From contig NC_057811.1 in assembly GCF_018294505.1 (NCBI RefSeq), positions 22,920,579-22,984,578 of the forward strand: a stretch of DNA of 64,000 nucleotides, read 5' to 3'. Positions 1-11,240 of the stretch are shown piece after piece. A program made the translations under genes and the position numbers. A model generated the notes under the pieces. That model was not told the DNA's origin and made no database searches. It was given only the letters and a program-made list of their open reading frames with translations. This DNA comes from Triticum aestivum. Taxonomy: Eukaryota > Streptophyta > Magnoliopsida > Poales > Poaceae. Every line of letters begins with the position of its first letter. The stretch's first letter is position 1.

Positions 1-2985
1 ACCAATAGAAACCATGACGAAACGCCTTGGCCACCAAATACTTTGAACCGGCGTGGTGACCACAATCTCCTTCGTGGATCTCACGCAAAATTTCACGGCC
101 TTCCTCAGGAGACACACAGCGTTGAAACGCCCCTGTCACACTGCAATGATGTAACTCTCCATTGATAATAGTCATGGACTTGGACCGCCGGATTATCTGC
201 CTGGCCAAAGTTTCATCCTCTGGTAACTCGCCCCGGTTCATATACGCCAGATATGGAACCGTCCAATCCGGGATAACATGAAGAGCCGCCACCAACTGAG
301 CCTCCGGATCAGGAACAGCCAAATCCTCTTCACCAGGGAGCTTGACGGACGGATTATGCAAAACATCCAGGAAGAAATTAGGTGGGACCGGTTTACGTTG
401 GGAACCCAGGCGGCTTAAAGTGTCTGTCGCTTCATTCTTCCGCCGGTGCACATGATCCGCCTGATAACCTTTAAAGTGACCTGCAACAATAACCACCTCA
501 TGACGATATGCTGCCATTAGTGGGTCCTTGGAATCCCAAGTGCCGGACACTTGTTGAGCCACCAGATCCGAGTCACCAAAGCACTTAACTCGGCTTAGGT
601 TCATCTCCTTAGCCATCCGAAGACCATGGAGTAAAGCCTCATATTCAGCTGCATTGTTAGTGCAAGGGAACATTAAACGGAGAACATAACAAAACTTATC
701 ACCTCGTGGGGAAGTTAATTCGACTCCAGCACCCGAGCCCTCCAATTGCCTGGACCCATCAAAATGAATAGTCCAATAAGTATGATCCTGCTTCTCCTCT
801 GGCGCTTGTAATTCTATCCAATCATTGATCAAATCCACAAGTGCCAGAGATTTGATCGCCGTTCGGGGTATGTATTTCAACCCGTGAGGCCCGAGCTCTA
901 TAGCCCACTTAGCAATCCGGCCAGTTGCTTCTCTGTTCTGAATTATATCTCCCAACGGAGCAGAGCTGACCACCGTGACGGGATGACCTTGGAAATACTG
1001 CTTAAGCTTCCGGCTTGCCATAAAAACCCCATACACCATTTTTTGCCAATGCGGGTACCTCTGCTTGGATTCAATAAGTACCTCACTGATATAGTAGACC
1101 GGCCGTTGAACCAGATATTCCTTTCCGGCCTCCTTGCGCTCCACCACAATAGCCACACTAACGGCCCGAGCATTAGCTGCCACATATAGCAACAATGGTT
1201 CTTTTTCATCCGGAGCAGCAAGAACCGGCGGCTTAGCCAGCTGCCGTTTAAGTCCTCAAATGCTTCATTAGCGGCGTCACCCCAGACGAAGTTATCCGTT
1301 TTCTTCAGCATTTGATACAAAGGGATGGCCTTCTCGCCAAGGCGACTGATAAACCGGCTCAACGCGGCAATCCGGCCTGCCAGGCGTTGAACATCATTGA
1401 TACACTTCGGTTTGGCCAAGGAGGTAATGGCCTTGATCTTTTCCGGATTAGCTTCAATACCCCAGTTAGACACCAAAAAACCCAAGAGCTTGCCTGCAGG
1501 TACACCAAAGATGCACTTGGCCGGATTAAGCATCATTTTGTAAACCCGCAGGTTATCAAAGGTTTCCTTCAAGTCATCAATCAATGTCTCCTTCTTCCTT
1601 GATTTCACCACAATATCATCCACATAGGCGTGAACATTGTGGCCGATCTGTTTATGAAGACAATTCTGCACACACCGTTGATAAGTCGCCTGGGCGCTCT
1701 TGAGTCCAAAGGGCATGGACACATAGCAGAAGGCTCCAAAGGGAGTTATGAAGGCTATCTTCTCCTGGTCCTTAACTGCCATTTTGATCTGATGATAACC
1801 AGAATATGCATCCAAAAAGCTTAAACGCTCGCAACCCGCCGTAGCATCAATAATTTGATCAATACGGGGAAGGGCAAAAGGATCTGCTGGACAAGCTTTG
1901 TTGAGATCTGTGTATTCCACACACATACACCAAGTGCCATTCTTCTTGAGGACCAGCACCGGATTAGCCAACCACTCAGGATGGAATACTTCAATGATAA
2001 ATCCAGCCGCCAAGAGCCTGGCTACTTCTTCTCCAATAGGTTTGCGTCTTTCTTCGTTGAACCGGCGGAGAAACTGCTTGACCGGTTTATACTTGGGATC
2101 AACATTGAGAGTGTGCTCAGCGAGTTCTCTCGGTACACCAGGCTTGTCAGAAGGCTTCCATGCAAAGATGTCCCGATTCTCACGGATGAACTCGATGAGC
2201 GCGCTTTCCTATTTCGGATCCAAGTTAGCGCTGATGCTAAACTGCTTGGATGAATCACCAGGCATGAAGTCAACAAGTTTAGTCTCATCAGCCGATTTAA
2301 ACTTCAGGGCCGAATCATGCTCTGTAGTTGGTTTCTTCAACGAAGTCATATCTGCCGGATCAACATTGTCCTTGTAAAACTTCAACTCTTCTGTTGCACA
2401 AACCGACTCAGCATAAGCCGCATCACCTTCTTCACACTCCAGAGCAATCTTGCGGCTCCCATGCACGGTTATAGTTCCCTTGTTACCCGGCATCTTGAGC
2501 TGCAGATAGACATAACAAGGCCATGCCATAAACTTAGCATAAGCTGGACGTCCAAATAGGGCATGATACGGGCTTATGATATTCACCACTTCAAAGGTCA
2601 AGGTTTCTGATCTCGAGTCATGCTCATCTCCAAAAGCCACCTCCAGAGCTATCTTACCAACAGGATATGCCGACTTACCAGGCACCACACCATGGAACAC
2701 CGTATTTGACGGTTTAAAATTTTTAACTGTTAACCCCATGCGACGGAAAGTTTCATAATAAAGGATATTGATACTACTCCCTCCATCCATGAGTACCTTA
2801 GTGAACTTATAACTTCCCACCTGAGGTGCCACCACCAGAGCCAGATGACCCGGATTGTCAACCCGGGGTGGATGATCTTCTCTACTCCACACAATCGGCT
2901 GCTCGGACCAGCGCAAATAACGGGGCTCCGTCGGTTCAACGGCATTCACCGCCCTTTTATGAAGCTTCTGATCGCGCTTGTCCAA
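1..2985 (-). pseudogene. Gypsy pol: protease, RT, RNase H, archaeal-type RNase H (broken)
   Basis: The aspartic protease core is visible as MDGGSSINILY near 2790-2760 (DGGS in the DTG/DSG position). The reverse transcriptase has the AYVDDIVV catalytic box near 1625 and a YSGYHQIKM block near 1800. RNase H follows at about 1250-900, and a second RNase H-like domain (FDGSRQLEGSGAG near 760, CTNNAAEYEAL near 665) lies at about 800-500. The left edge holds the HEGDCGHHAG part of the integrase zinc finger. Protease and RT share one frame but are split by a TAG at 2209-2211. A one-base loss near 1249 shifts the frame at the RT/RNase H boundary. The protease frame differs from the gag frame, with stops in between, so no gag-pol polyprotein can be made. 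Confidence 0.85.
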
Positions 2986-3059
2986 GCTAGTGGTGAAGAC
3001 ATGATCTACTGTCCGCTATTCAACTGCTTCGGGTTGCTCTGGTAACCCGACTGCTGTTG

Positions 3060-5459
3060 CTACTGATTGCCCTGATGATTATAGCCACCTTGGTTACCCT
3101 GATTACTTTGATTGTTATGTCCACCCTGATTACCGTGGAAGCCTGAACTGGAATTTCCTCCACCATAACCCGGCCCATGAGACCCGGGGCCTGAACCGCC
3201 TCCTGGTCCATGATCATACCGGAAAGAATCAGAATTTTTGAACTCTTGCATGATGTAACAATCTTTCCAGAGGTGCGTGGATGGGATCTCCTTCGTCCCA
3301 TGCTTTGGACAGGGCTGGTTCAACAGATAAGACAAACGGTCCGGATTAGGACTTGGCCCTCCACCATGCTGGGGCGGTTTACCCTTACGCCACTGGCCCT
3401 TGTCATGTGTATTAGTATTAGCCACGAAGTCTAAACCGTGGTCCGCCTTACGCTTGCCACCATTTCCATGACCCCTCGGGTTGTGGTGCTGCCCCTTGGC
3501 GTTGCCGCTCTTTTTTCCCTTCCCTGTCTTATCATCGCCGGACTCGGGATCCTTGGTACTATCAGAGTCGGCATAATTCACTAGTGCAGCCATGAGGGTT
3601 CCCATGTCATTACAATGACGTTTGAGCCGTCCCAACTTCAACTTCAAGGGTTCAAACCGGCAATTGTCTTCCAATGTTAAAACTGCGGTGTCAGCGTTGA
3701 TGCGGTCCGATGAATGCAAAATCTCCGAAACCCGGCGCACCCAATGGGTTGTTGACTCTCCTTCCTCCCGGATACAGGCAGCTAAGTCCACAATTGACAT
3801 GGGCTGCTTGCATGTATCCTTGAAATTCTGAATAAACCGGGCTCTCAACTCGGCCCATGACCTGATAGAATTAGCCGGTAAGCTCTTTAGCCAAGTGCGG
3901 GCCGTCCCTTCTAGCATCATGGTGAAGTATTTCGCACATGCCGCATCATCCACATCCAGCATCTCCATGGCCATCTCATAGCTTTTGACCCATGTTTCAG
4001 GGGATAAATCGGCGGTGTAATTCGGCACCTTGCGCGGGCCCTTGAAATCCTTGGGCAGACGCACATTGCGCAACGCCGGGACGAGACACAGCACTCCCAA
4101 AGAACTAGAGGTAACTCCTAGTTCCACCGATGTGGTTGGACGAACCAGATTAAGCTGACGGGCTTCATGTTGTGCCGCTAACTCGGCCTCTCTGCGTGCT
4201 CGAGCCCGGTCCACCACCTCCTGAGCGTCACCAGCACCACCCGCCGGGTTATTACCACGGGGCGGATCACGGTTCCGCACATTGCTTGACACTGCCGGTT
4301 CATCCATACGCCTGCTGTAACTCCGGCTTGGACGGGGAGTGGAATGAATCCGATCATGACTATATGAGTAAGTCTCCTGTTGAACCAAGGCTGTCCGAAG
4401 AAGCTCCTTAACCCGACGCGTCTCGACCGCCGCCGGAGAATCGCCTTCGATCGGGATGCCCGCCAGCCGTGAAGCGGCAGCGACAATGTTGTCCATCGGG
4501 TTAGAGTAATGACCCGGTGGTGTGGGGACATGCGGTGTTACAATGTTGTTCTGACGAGGCGGATCCACCAAACATGGCTGAACCGGCGCCCCTGCTCCAG
4601 GTGCCTCCGCCCGGTTTACCACCGGCGGATTACTGGTCCCTGCTCCTGGGGTGTTAAAGAGATTTCTAGCGTTATAAACCGGCGGCAGGCGAGACCGGTA
4701 TCTTCTCTTTAGGACTTCATTCGACGCACTCTGATCCAGCATAATCCAGTAAGCTTGTGCATCCAAAGCGGCCCGCTCCGCGGCCATCCTGGTATCCTCA
4801 GCTGCTAAGTCGGCTTTAGCCTGGGTGATCTGATCTTTCACTTTTGTGATTTCCGCATTTTGTGCATCGTGATCCGCCGGGTTAGCCTCTGCCATCAGCG
4901 TTGCCAACGCGTCAAACAAATCAGATAGAACCTGAGCTGGCGGTCGCATAGGGCCTCCTGACCCGGCCGCTGTTGCCGCTGCCGATCCGGAAATCATCGC
5001 CGCTGCAATCGAAGAGTGGAGCGCAGGTTGCGTACCGGCCATGAAGATCGCAACCCGGTTTGGCAGATCAAAGGGGTCCGGAATACTGTCGCCATCGGAA
5101 TAGCCCCCAATCCGGCCATCTTGTAACTGATATAACGACTCGATCTCTCCGGTCGATGACTCGTCGCTGGAATAAACGACAGTCTCACCACCAGATTCCG
5201 ATCTATCCTCAGATTCCCCTCCACGGATAACTCCCACGAAGGCACGCTTCATGACAGGCTTGACCCGGGAAGATCTCGCACGCTGAGCCGTTTCAACGAG
5301 GTCGGTGCAGATGTCCGGCTCAGGGCCCGGTTCGCCGATCTTGCCAATGAAAACGTGTATGCCACCAAAGGGGACCCGGTACCCGTACTCGATTGAGCCG
5401 GCCTCGGGGCCCCAGCCTGCATCGTCGATGTAAAGCTTGTCGCGACGACTCTTGGTCAT
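3060..5459 (-). CDS. Gypsy gag polyprotein
   Basis: This is a long open frame of about 800 residues that packages retrotransposon RNA into particles. A retrotransposon gag core is recognisable around 3990-3650 (TWVKSYEMAMEMLDVDD, then GTARTWLKSLP, then FKDTCKQPMSIVDL). It is followed by a Lys/Gly-rich linker, a Cys/His segment (CPKHG then HLWKDC, near 3300-3260) and a Gly/Gln/Asn-rich tail. The open frame extends right to 5603, but its first 48 codons cross the primer site (5528-5546) and enter the LTR. I therefore place the start at the first Met after the primer site (5459). The frame ends at 3060 and is not in phase with protease. The N-terminal region (5400-4600) is low-complexity and unlike a named domain. 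Confidence 0.75.
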   Translation of the reverse strand: MTKSRRDKLYIDDAGWGPEAGSIEYGYRVPFGGIHVFIGKIGEPGPEPDICTDLVETAQRARSSRVKPVMKRAFVGVIRGGESEDRSESGGETVVYSSDESSTGEIESLYQLQDGRIGGYSDGDSIPDPFDLPNRVAIFMAGTQPALHSSIAAAMISGSAAATAAGSGGPMRPPAQVLSDLFDALATLMAEANPADHDAQNAEITKVKDQITQAKADLAAEDTRMAAERAALDAQAYWIMLDQSASNEVLKRRYRSRLPPVYNARNLFNTPGAGTSNPPVVNRAEAPGAGAPVQPCLVDPPRQNNIVTPHVPTPPGHYSNPMDNIVAAASRLAGIPIEGDSPAAVETRRVKELLRTALVQQETYSYSHDRIHSTPRPSRSYSRRMDEPAVSSNVRNRDPPRGNNPAGGAGDAQEVVDRARARREAELAAQHEARQLNLVRPTTSVELGVTSSSLGVLCLVPALRNVRLPKDFKGPRKVPNYTADLSPETWVKSYEMAMEMLDVDDAACAKYFTMMLEGTARTWLKSLPANSIRSWAELRARFIQNFKDTCKQPMSIVDLAACIREEGESTTHWVRRVSEILHSSDRINADTAVLTLEDNCRFEPLKLKLGRLKRHCNDMGTLMAALVNYADSDSTKDPESGDDKTGKGKKSGNAKGQHHNPRGHGNGGKRKADHGLDFVANTNTHDKGQWRKGKPPQHGGGPSPNPDRLSYLLNQPCPKHGTKEIPSTHLWKDCYIMQEFKNSDSFRYDHGPGGGSGPGSHGPGYGGGNSSSGFHGNQGGHNNQSNQGNQGGYNHQGNQ

Positions 5460-5527
5460 CCGGCCCACAGCGTAACCCTTGAGTCCTTTGAAGTTGCCCT
5501 CCAAGAACTTGAAACCATCGTGCGATA

Positions 5528-5546
5528 GCCCCACGATGGGCGCCAA
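5528..5546 (-). other. Primer binding site of the Tat-type Gypsy
   Basis: On the minus strand the sequence is TTGGCGCCCATCGTGGGGC, one base from the LTR end (...CACGACA). This matches the TTGGCGCCCACCGTGGGGC-like primer sites of grass Tat elements. It fixes the inner LTR edge at 5548 and shows that the long gag frame overlaps non-coding leader. Confidence 0.75.
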
Positions 5547-5547
5547 C

Positions 5548-6071
5548 TGTCGTGGTTTTGTCATGGCAGATGTCCTAGAGAAAGGACTTAGTCGTGGAGC
5601 CATCGCTACGGGTTAACTTAAAGGGGTTAAAGCGGACAAGGGACGCAAGAGAGTTTTATACTAGTTCGGCCCCTTACGATGAAGGTAAAAGCCTACGTCT
5701 AGTTGTGATGGAATTGCTGGTGTTTCGATGACCAGGGAGCGAATACGCTTTGCCTGAGTCTCGAGTTCTTGTATGTTGTCCTTGAACCACCGCCGGGTCG
5801 TCCCCTTATATACATGGGTTGACGCCCGTCGGTTTACAGAATCCCGAGGCCGGCTCATAATTGTGTCCGGCTCGGTCTCTGCTACTTCTATCTTACAACA
5901 CAAGTTTACATATCAATGCCGGTTTATGTCTACAAGCCTTAAACCGGCTTTGGGCCCTTGGCCTTAATAAAGCGTCACCGTCTGTCTTCATGGACTTCAG
6001 ATACGAATGAACTACTTATGGAGTTAACCCGGCCTCTCCTAGCCTGTTTACGCCCAGTGGTAATATCCCCA
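5548..6071 (-). repeat. 5' LTR of the Tat-type Gypsy
   Basis: The inner end TGTCGTGG (plus strand) abuts the primer site; the outer end is 6071 or 6091. A TATA box is at 5806-5812 (TATATAA on the minus strand), followed by a GC-rich 5' leader, so the LTR promoter reads toward gag. The second LTR lies outside the window, so age cannot be judged. Confidence 0.65.
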
Positions 6072-6530
6072 AAAGGTTCAGTTAACAGTCATCGATCGAT
6101 CGCTCGGGTTCAGTAACACGTAGCCTGCCGTGCAATCGCTCGGGTTCAGTTAGAGCCCACCACCTCGCTCGGGTTCAGTTAGAGCCCAATGCCTCGCACC
6201 CACGCACGTGCGTGTATGAGAGAAACGCGCATCGCTTGGCCCCGACCACCCACAGTAACCGGGAACATCGCGATATTTTCCTCGCCCTCGCTTCTACCAT
6301 GGTTTTTTCCGTCATGGACGGCCCAAAGAATGTCATGCAGCTACGTCTCCGGCCCACCCAGGACGAAAAGCCCATTTTCTGTCATAATTTTTTGTCATAG
6401 AAGTAGGACCCCACCACATCTATGAGGATACCGGGTTTTGTCACAATTATCGTCATAGAAGTGTCATAAGTATGACAGAAAATTTTTCGTTCGGCCCAAA
6501 ATGTCACGGATGTGTCTTTTTTTTGTAGTG
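6072..6530 (+). mobile_element. CACTA transposon 3' terminus (fragment)
   Basis: The right end reads TTTTTTTTGTAGTG, whose complement is a CACTACAAAAAAAA terminus. Subterminal sequence shows repeated TGTCATA/ATGACAG words (6380-6475). The motif GCTCGGGTTCAGTTAGAGCCC occurs in three tandem versions at about 6101-6187. The left part is replaced by the Gypsy element, so no transposase is present. The terminus touches Copia gag sequence at 6531, which suggests insertion into the Copia; the expected 3 bp target duplication (ATG at 6531-6533) cannot be verified because the other end is missing. Confidence 0.75.
6101..6187 (+). repeat. Tandem subterminal repeat of the CACTA end
   Basis: Three copies of CGCTCGGGTTCAGT with the following TAGAGCCC (complete in copies two and three) lie about 30-36 bases apart. 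Short subterminal repeats of this kind are transposase-binding sites in characterised CACTA elements; that role here is inferred. Confidence 0.6.
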
Positions 6531-6828
6531 ATGACAAAATGAACAAAGGTATATTGGATATACATGTTATTGATGTGTACTTTACTAGTGTTTATTGCAG
6601 CCCCTCGGCATTTGATACTGTTTCAGTTGCTAAGAGTAGTAACTCGAAACAGGAGTTGCAGAATGAACAGAAACTAGTTAAGGGCGAGGTGACGATGTGT
6701 GTTGGAAGTAGTTCCAAGATTGATATGATCATCATCGCACACTCCCTATACTTTCGGGATTAGTGTTGAACCTAAATAAGTGTTATTTGGTGTTTGCGTT
6801 GAGCATGAATATGATTTGATCATGTTTA

Positions 6829-9355
6829 TTGCAATACGGTTATTCATTTAAGTTAGAGAATAATTGTTGTTCTGTTTACATGAATAAAACCTTCTATGGT
6901 CATACACCCAATGAAAATGGTTTGTTGGATCTCGATCGTAGTGATACACATATTCATAATATTGAAGCCAAAAGATGCAAAGTTAATAATGATAGTGCAA
7001 CTTATTTGTGGCACTGCCGTTTAGGTCATATTGGTGTAAAGCGCATGAAGAAACTCCATGCTGATGGGATTTTGGAATCACTTCATTATGAATCACTTGA
7101 TGCTTGTGAACCATGCCTTATGGGCAAGATGACTAAGACTCCGTTCTCCGGAACAATGGAGCGAGAAACTGACTTATTGGAAATAATACATACTGATGTA
7201 TGCGATCCGATGAGTGTTGAGGCTCGCCGCGGGTATTGTTATTTTCTGACCTTCACAGATGATTTGAGCAGATATGGGTATATCTACTTGATGAAACATA
7301 AGTCTGAAACATTTTAAAAGTTCATATAATTTCAGAGTGAAGTGGAAAATCATCGTAACAAGAAAATAAAGTTTCTACGATTTGATCGTGGAGGAGAATA
7401 TTTGAGTTACGAGTTTGGTCTTCATTTGAAACATTGCGGAATAGTTGCGCAACTCACGCCACCTAGAACACCACGGCGTAATGGTGTGTCCGAACATCAT
7501 AACCGTACTTTATTAGATATGGTGCAATCTATGATGTCTCTTACCGATTTACCACTATTGTTTTGGGGTTATGCATTAGAGACAGGTGCATTCACGTTAA
7601 ATAGGGCACCATCTAAATCCGTTGCGACGACACCATATGAACTATGGTTTGGCAAAAAACCAAAGTTGTCGTTTCTTAAAGCTTCGGGTTGCGATGCTTA
7701 TGTGAAAAAGTTTCATCCTGATAAGCTCAAACCCAAATCGGAGAAATGTGTCTTCATAGGATACCCAAAGGAGATAGTTGGGTACACCTTCTATCATAGA
7801 TCCGAAGGCAAGACATTCGTTTCTAATAATGGATCCTTTCTAGAGAAGGATTTTCTCTCGAAAGAACTGAGTGGGAGGAAAGTAGAACTTGATGAGGTAA
7901 CTGTACCTGCTCCCTTATTGGAAATTAGTTCATCACAAAAATCTGTTCCTGTGACTCCTACACCAATTAGTGAGGAAGCTAATGATGATGATCATGTAAC
8001 TTCAGATCAAGTTACTACCAAACCTCGTAGGTCAATCAGAGTGAGATCCGCACCAGATTGGTACGGTAATCCTGTTCTAGAGGTCATGTTGCTTGACCAT
8101 GATGAGCCTACGAACTATGAGGAAGCGTTGATGAGCCCAGATTCCGCGAAATGGCTTGAGGCCATGAAATCTGAGATGGGATCCATGTATGAGAACAAAG
8201 TGTGGACTTTGGTTGACTTGCCCGATGATCGGCAATCCATAGAAAATAAATGGATCTTCAAGAGGAAGACGGACGCTGATAGTAGTGTTACTATCTACAA
8301 AGCTAGACTTGTCGAAAAAGGTTTTTGACAAAGTTCAAGGTGTTGACTACGATGAGATTTTCTCACTTGTAGCGATGCTTAAGTCTGTCCGAATCATGTT
8401 AGGGAATTGCCACATTTTATGAAATCTCGCAAATGGATGTCAAAACTACATTCCTTAACAGATTTCTTAAAGAAGAGTTGTATATGATGCAACCAGAAGG
8501 TTTTGTCGATCCTAAAGGTGCTAACAAAATGTGCACGCTCCAGCGATCCATCTATGGACTGGTGCAAGCATCTCGGAGTTGGAATATACGCTTTGATGAG
8601 TTGATCAAAGCATATAGTTTTATATAGACTTGCGGTGAAGCCTGTATTTACAAAAAAGTGAGTGGGAGCACTACAACATTTCTAATAAGTATATGTGAAT
8701 GACATATTGTTGATCGAAAATAATGTAGAATTTTTTGAAAGCATAAAGGAGTATTTGAAAGGAGTTTTTCAGAGAAAGACCTCGGTGAAGCTGCTTACAT
8801 ATTGAGCATCAAGATCTATAGAGATAAATCAAGACGCTTGATAAGTTTTTTCAATGAGTTTATACCTTGACAAGATTTTGAAGTAGTTCAAAATGGAACA
8901 GTCAAAGAAAGAGTTCTTGCCTTTGTTGCAAGGTGTGAAATTGAGTAATACTCAAAGCCCGACCACGACAGAAGAAAGAAAGAGAATGAAAGTAATTCCC
9001 TATGCCTCAGCCATAGGTTATATAAAGTATGACATGCTGTGTACAAGATCTATTGTACACCCTACTCTAAGTTTGGCAAGGGAGTACAATAGTGATCTAG
9101 GAGTAGATCACTGGACAGCGGTCAAAATTATCCTTAGTGGAATAAGGATATCTTTCTCGATTATGGAGGTGATAAAAGGTTCGTCATAAAGAGTTACGTC
9201 GATGCAAGCTTTGACACCGATCTGGATGACTCTAAGTCTCGATCTAGATACATATTGAAAGTGGGAGAAATTAGCTAGAGTAGCTCCGTGCAGAGCATTG
9301 TTGACATAGAAATTTACAAAATACATACGGATCTGAATATGGCAGACCCATTGAC
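6829..9355 (+). pseudogene. Copia pol: pre-integrase, integrase, RT, RNase H (degenerate)
   Basis: The GAG-pre-integrase region (ATYLWHCRLGHIG, near 6997) is followed by the integrase core (LEIIHTDVCDPM near 7177; GGEYLSYEFG near 7390; RNGVSEHHNRTL near 7475). Next comes the RT region (DSAKWLEAMKSEM near 8140; [14 protein letters not shown] near 8475; [11 protein letters not shown] near 8555) and the C-terminal RNase H end (ADPLTKLLSQAKHD near 9345). There is a TAA at 7315 and a frame break at 8327-8329. The RT catalytic box, near 8694, reads YVND rather than YVDD. A functional enzyme is not possible. Confidence 0.85.
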
Positions 9356-9411
9356 TAAACTGCTCTCACAAGCAAAACATGATCACACCTTAGTACTCTT
9401 TGGGTGTTAAT

Positions 9412-9543
9412 CACATGGCGATGTGAACTAAGATTACTGACTCTAGTAAACCCTTTGAGTGTTGATCACATGGCGATGTGAACTATGGGTGTTAATCACA
9501 TGGTGATATGAACTATTGGTGTTAAATCACATGGCGATGTGAA
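9412..9543 (+). repeat. Four palindromic repeats before the Copia polypurine tract
   Basis: Four copies of TCACATGGCGATGTGA or close variants are at 9412-9427, 9467-9482, 9497-9512 and 9528-9543, each preceded by a TGTTAA/TGTTGA-like word. Each has inverted halves TCACAT/ATGTGA. The inverted Copia copy has degenerate versions at about 12985-13135. Confidence 0.7.
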
Positions 9544-9565
9544 CTAGATTATTGACTCTAGTGCA

Positions 9566-9575
9566 AGTGGGAGAC
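9566..9575 (+). other. Polypurine tract of the plus-strand Copia
   Basis: AAGTGGGAGAC immediately precedes the LTR start TGAAGGAAATATGCCC. It has the sequence and position expected for plus-strand DNA priming in Angela/BARE-type elements. Confidence 0.75.
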
Positions 9576-11240
9576 TGAAGGAAATATGCCCTAGAGGCAA
9601 TAATAAAGTTTTTATTTATATTTCCTTATATGATGATAAATGTTTATTATTCATGCTAGAATTGTATTAACCGGAAACTTAGTACATGTGTGAATACATA
9701 GACAAACAGCATGTCACTAGTATGCCTCTATTTGACTAGCTCGTTGAATCAAAGATGGTTAAGTTTCCTAGCCATAGACATGAGTGGTCATTTGATTAAG
9801 GGGATCATATCATTAGAGAATGATGTGATTGACTTGACCCATTCCGTTAGCTTAGCACTTGATCGTTTAGTATGTTGCTATTGCTTTCTTCATGACCTAT
9901 ACATGTTCCTATGACTATGAGATTGTGCAACTTCCGAATACCGGAGGAACACTTTGTGTGCTACCAAACGTCACAACATAACTGGGTGATTATAAAGGTT
10001 CTCTACAGGTGTCTCTGATGGTACTTGTTGAGTTGGCATAGATCGAGATTAGGATTTGTCACTCCGATTGTCGGAGAGGTATCTCTGGGCCCTCTCGGTA
10101 ATGCACATCACTATAAGACTTGCAAACAATGCAACTAATGAGTTAGTGGCGGGATGATGTATTACAGAATGAGTAAAGAGACTTGCCGGCAACGAGATTG
10201 AACTAGGTATTGAGATACCGACGATCGAATCTCGGGCAAGTAACATACCGATGACAAAGGGAACAACGTATGTTGTTATGCGGTTTGAACGATAAAGATC
10301 TTCGTAGAATATGTGGGAGCCAATATGAGCATCCAGGTTCCGCTATTGGTTATTGACCGGAGACGTGTCTCGGTCATGTCTACATAGTTCTCAAACCCGT
10401 AGGGTCCGCACGCTTAACGTTCGGTGACGATCGGTATTATGAGTTTATGTGTTTTTATGTACCGAAGGTAGTCCGGAGGCCTGGATATGATCACGAACAT
10501 GACGAGGAGTCTCGAAATGGTCGAGACATAAAGATCGATATATTGGAAGCCTATATTTGGACATCGGAATAGTTCCGGGTGAAATCGGGATTTTACCGGA
10601 GTACCGGGAGGTTACCGGAACCCCCCGGTAAGTGTATGGGCATTATTGGGCCATAGTGGAGAGATAGAGAGGAGACCAGGGCAGGCCGCGCGCCCCCTCT
10701 CCCTCTAGTCCGAATTGGACTAGGAGGGGGGCGGCGCCCCCCTTTCCTTCCTCCCTTTCTCCCCTTCCTCTCTCCTAGTCCAACTAGGGGAGGGGGGGAA
10801 TCCTACTCCCGGTGGGAGTAGGACTCCTCCAGGGCGCGCCATAAGAGGGCCGGCCCTCCCCCTCCTCGACTCCTTTATATACGGGGGAGGGGGGCACCCC
10901 ATGGACACACAAGTTGATCATTGATCTTTTAGCCGTGTGCGGTGCCCCCCTCCACCATAATCCACCTCAGTCATATCGTAGCGGTGCTTAGGCGAAGCCC
11001 TGCGTCGGTAGCTTCATCATCACCGCCATCACGCCTGTCGTGCTGACGGAACTCTCCCTTGAAGCTCTACTGGATCGTGAGTTCATGGGACGTCACCGAG
11101 CTGAACGTGTGTAGATCGCGGAGGTGCCGTACGTTCGGTACTAGGATCGGTCGATCGTGAAGACGTACGACTACATCAACCGCGTTGTCATAACACTTCC
11201 GCTTACGGTCTACAAGGGTACGTGGAAGACACTCTCCCCT
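9576..11240 (+). repeat. Copia LTR, first part (interrupted)
   Basis: The LTR starts TGAAGGAAATATGCCCTAGAGG, the hallmark start of an Angela/WIS/BARE-type LTR. It carries a TATA-like TTTATATA at 10874-10881. It stops after ACTCTCCCCT, where the minus-strand Copia is inserted, and its last 75 bases continue at 19810-19884 after the repeated CCCCT. No real gene is visible in it; short open frames here are fortuitous. Confidence 0.88.

Larger units (their letters stand above)
1..6071 (-). mobile_element. Ty3/Gypsy retrotransposon, Tat-type, 5' part only
   Basis: Read on the minus strand, the order is LTR, primer site, gag, protease, reverse transcriptase, RNase H and a second RNase H-like domain. 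The element runs off the left edge of the window just as the integrase zinc-binding region begins. The presence of a second RNase H-like domain after the first, and a primer site of the TTGGCGCCC type, are known traits of the Tat lineage. It appears to be inserted in CACTA 3'-terminal sequence, which continues at 6072-6530. The outer LTR end is uncertain: 6071 (ending ATATCCCCA) or 6091 (ending ACAGTCA). The element is defective, with frameshifts and a stop in pol. Confidence 0.85.
6531..9575 (+). mobile_element. Angela/BARE-type Copia internal region (3' part)
   Basis: The segment begins just downstream of the gag zinc knuckle and ends at a polypurine tract. It aligns along its length with the minus-strand element's internal region (about 12967-16010, inverted). 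The 5' part of this Copia would lie left of the window, beyond the CACTA and Gypsy insertions. All coding frames are broken. Confidence 0.85.

Noticed and set aside
5460..5603. Upstream extension of the gag frame
   Set aside because: It runs through the primer binding site and into the LTR, so it is leader, not gag.
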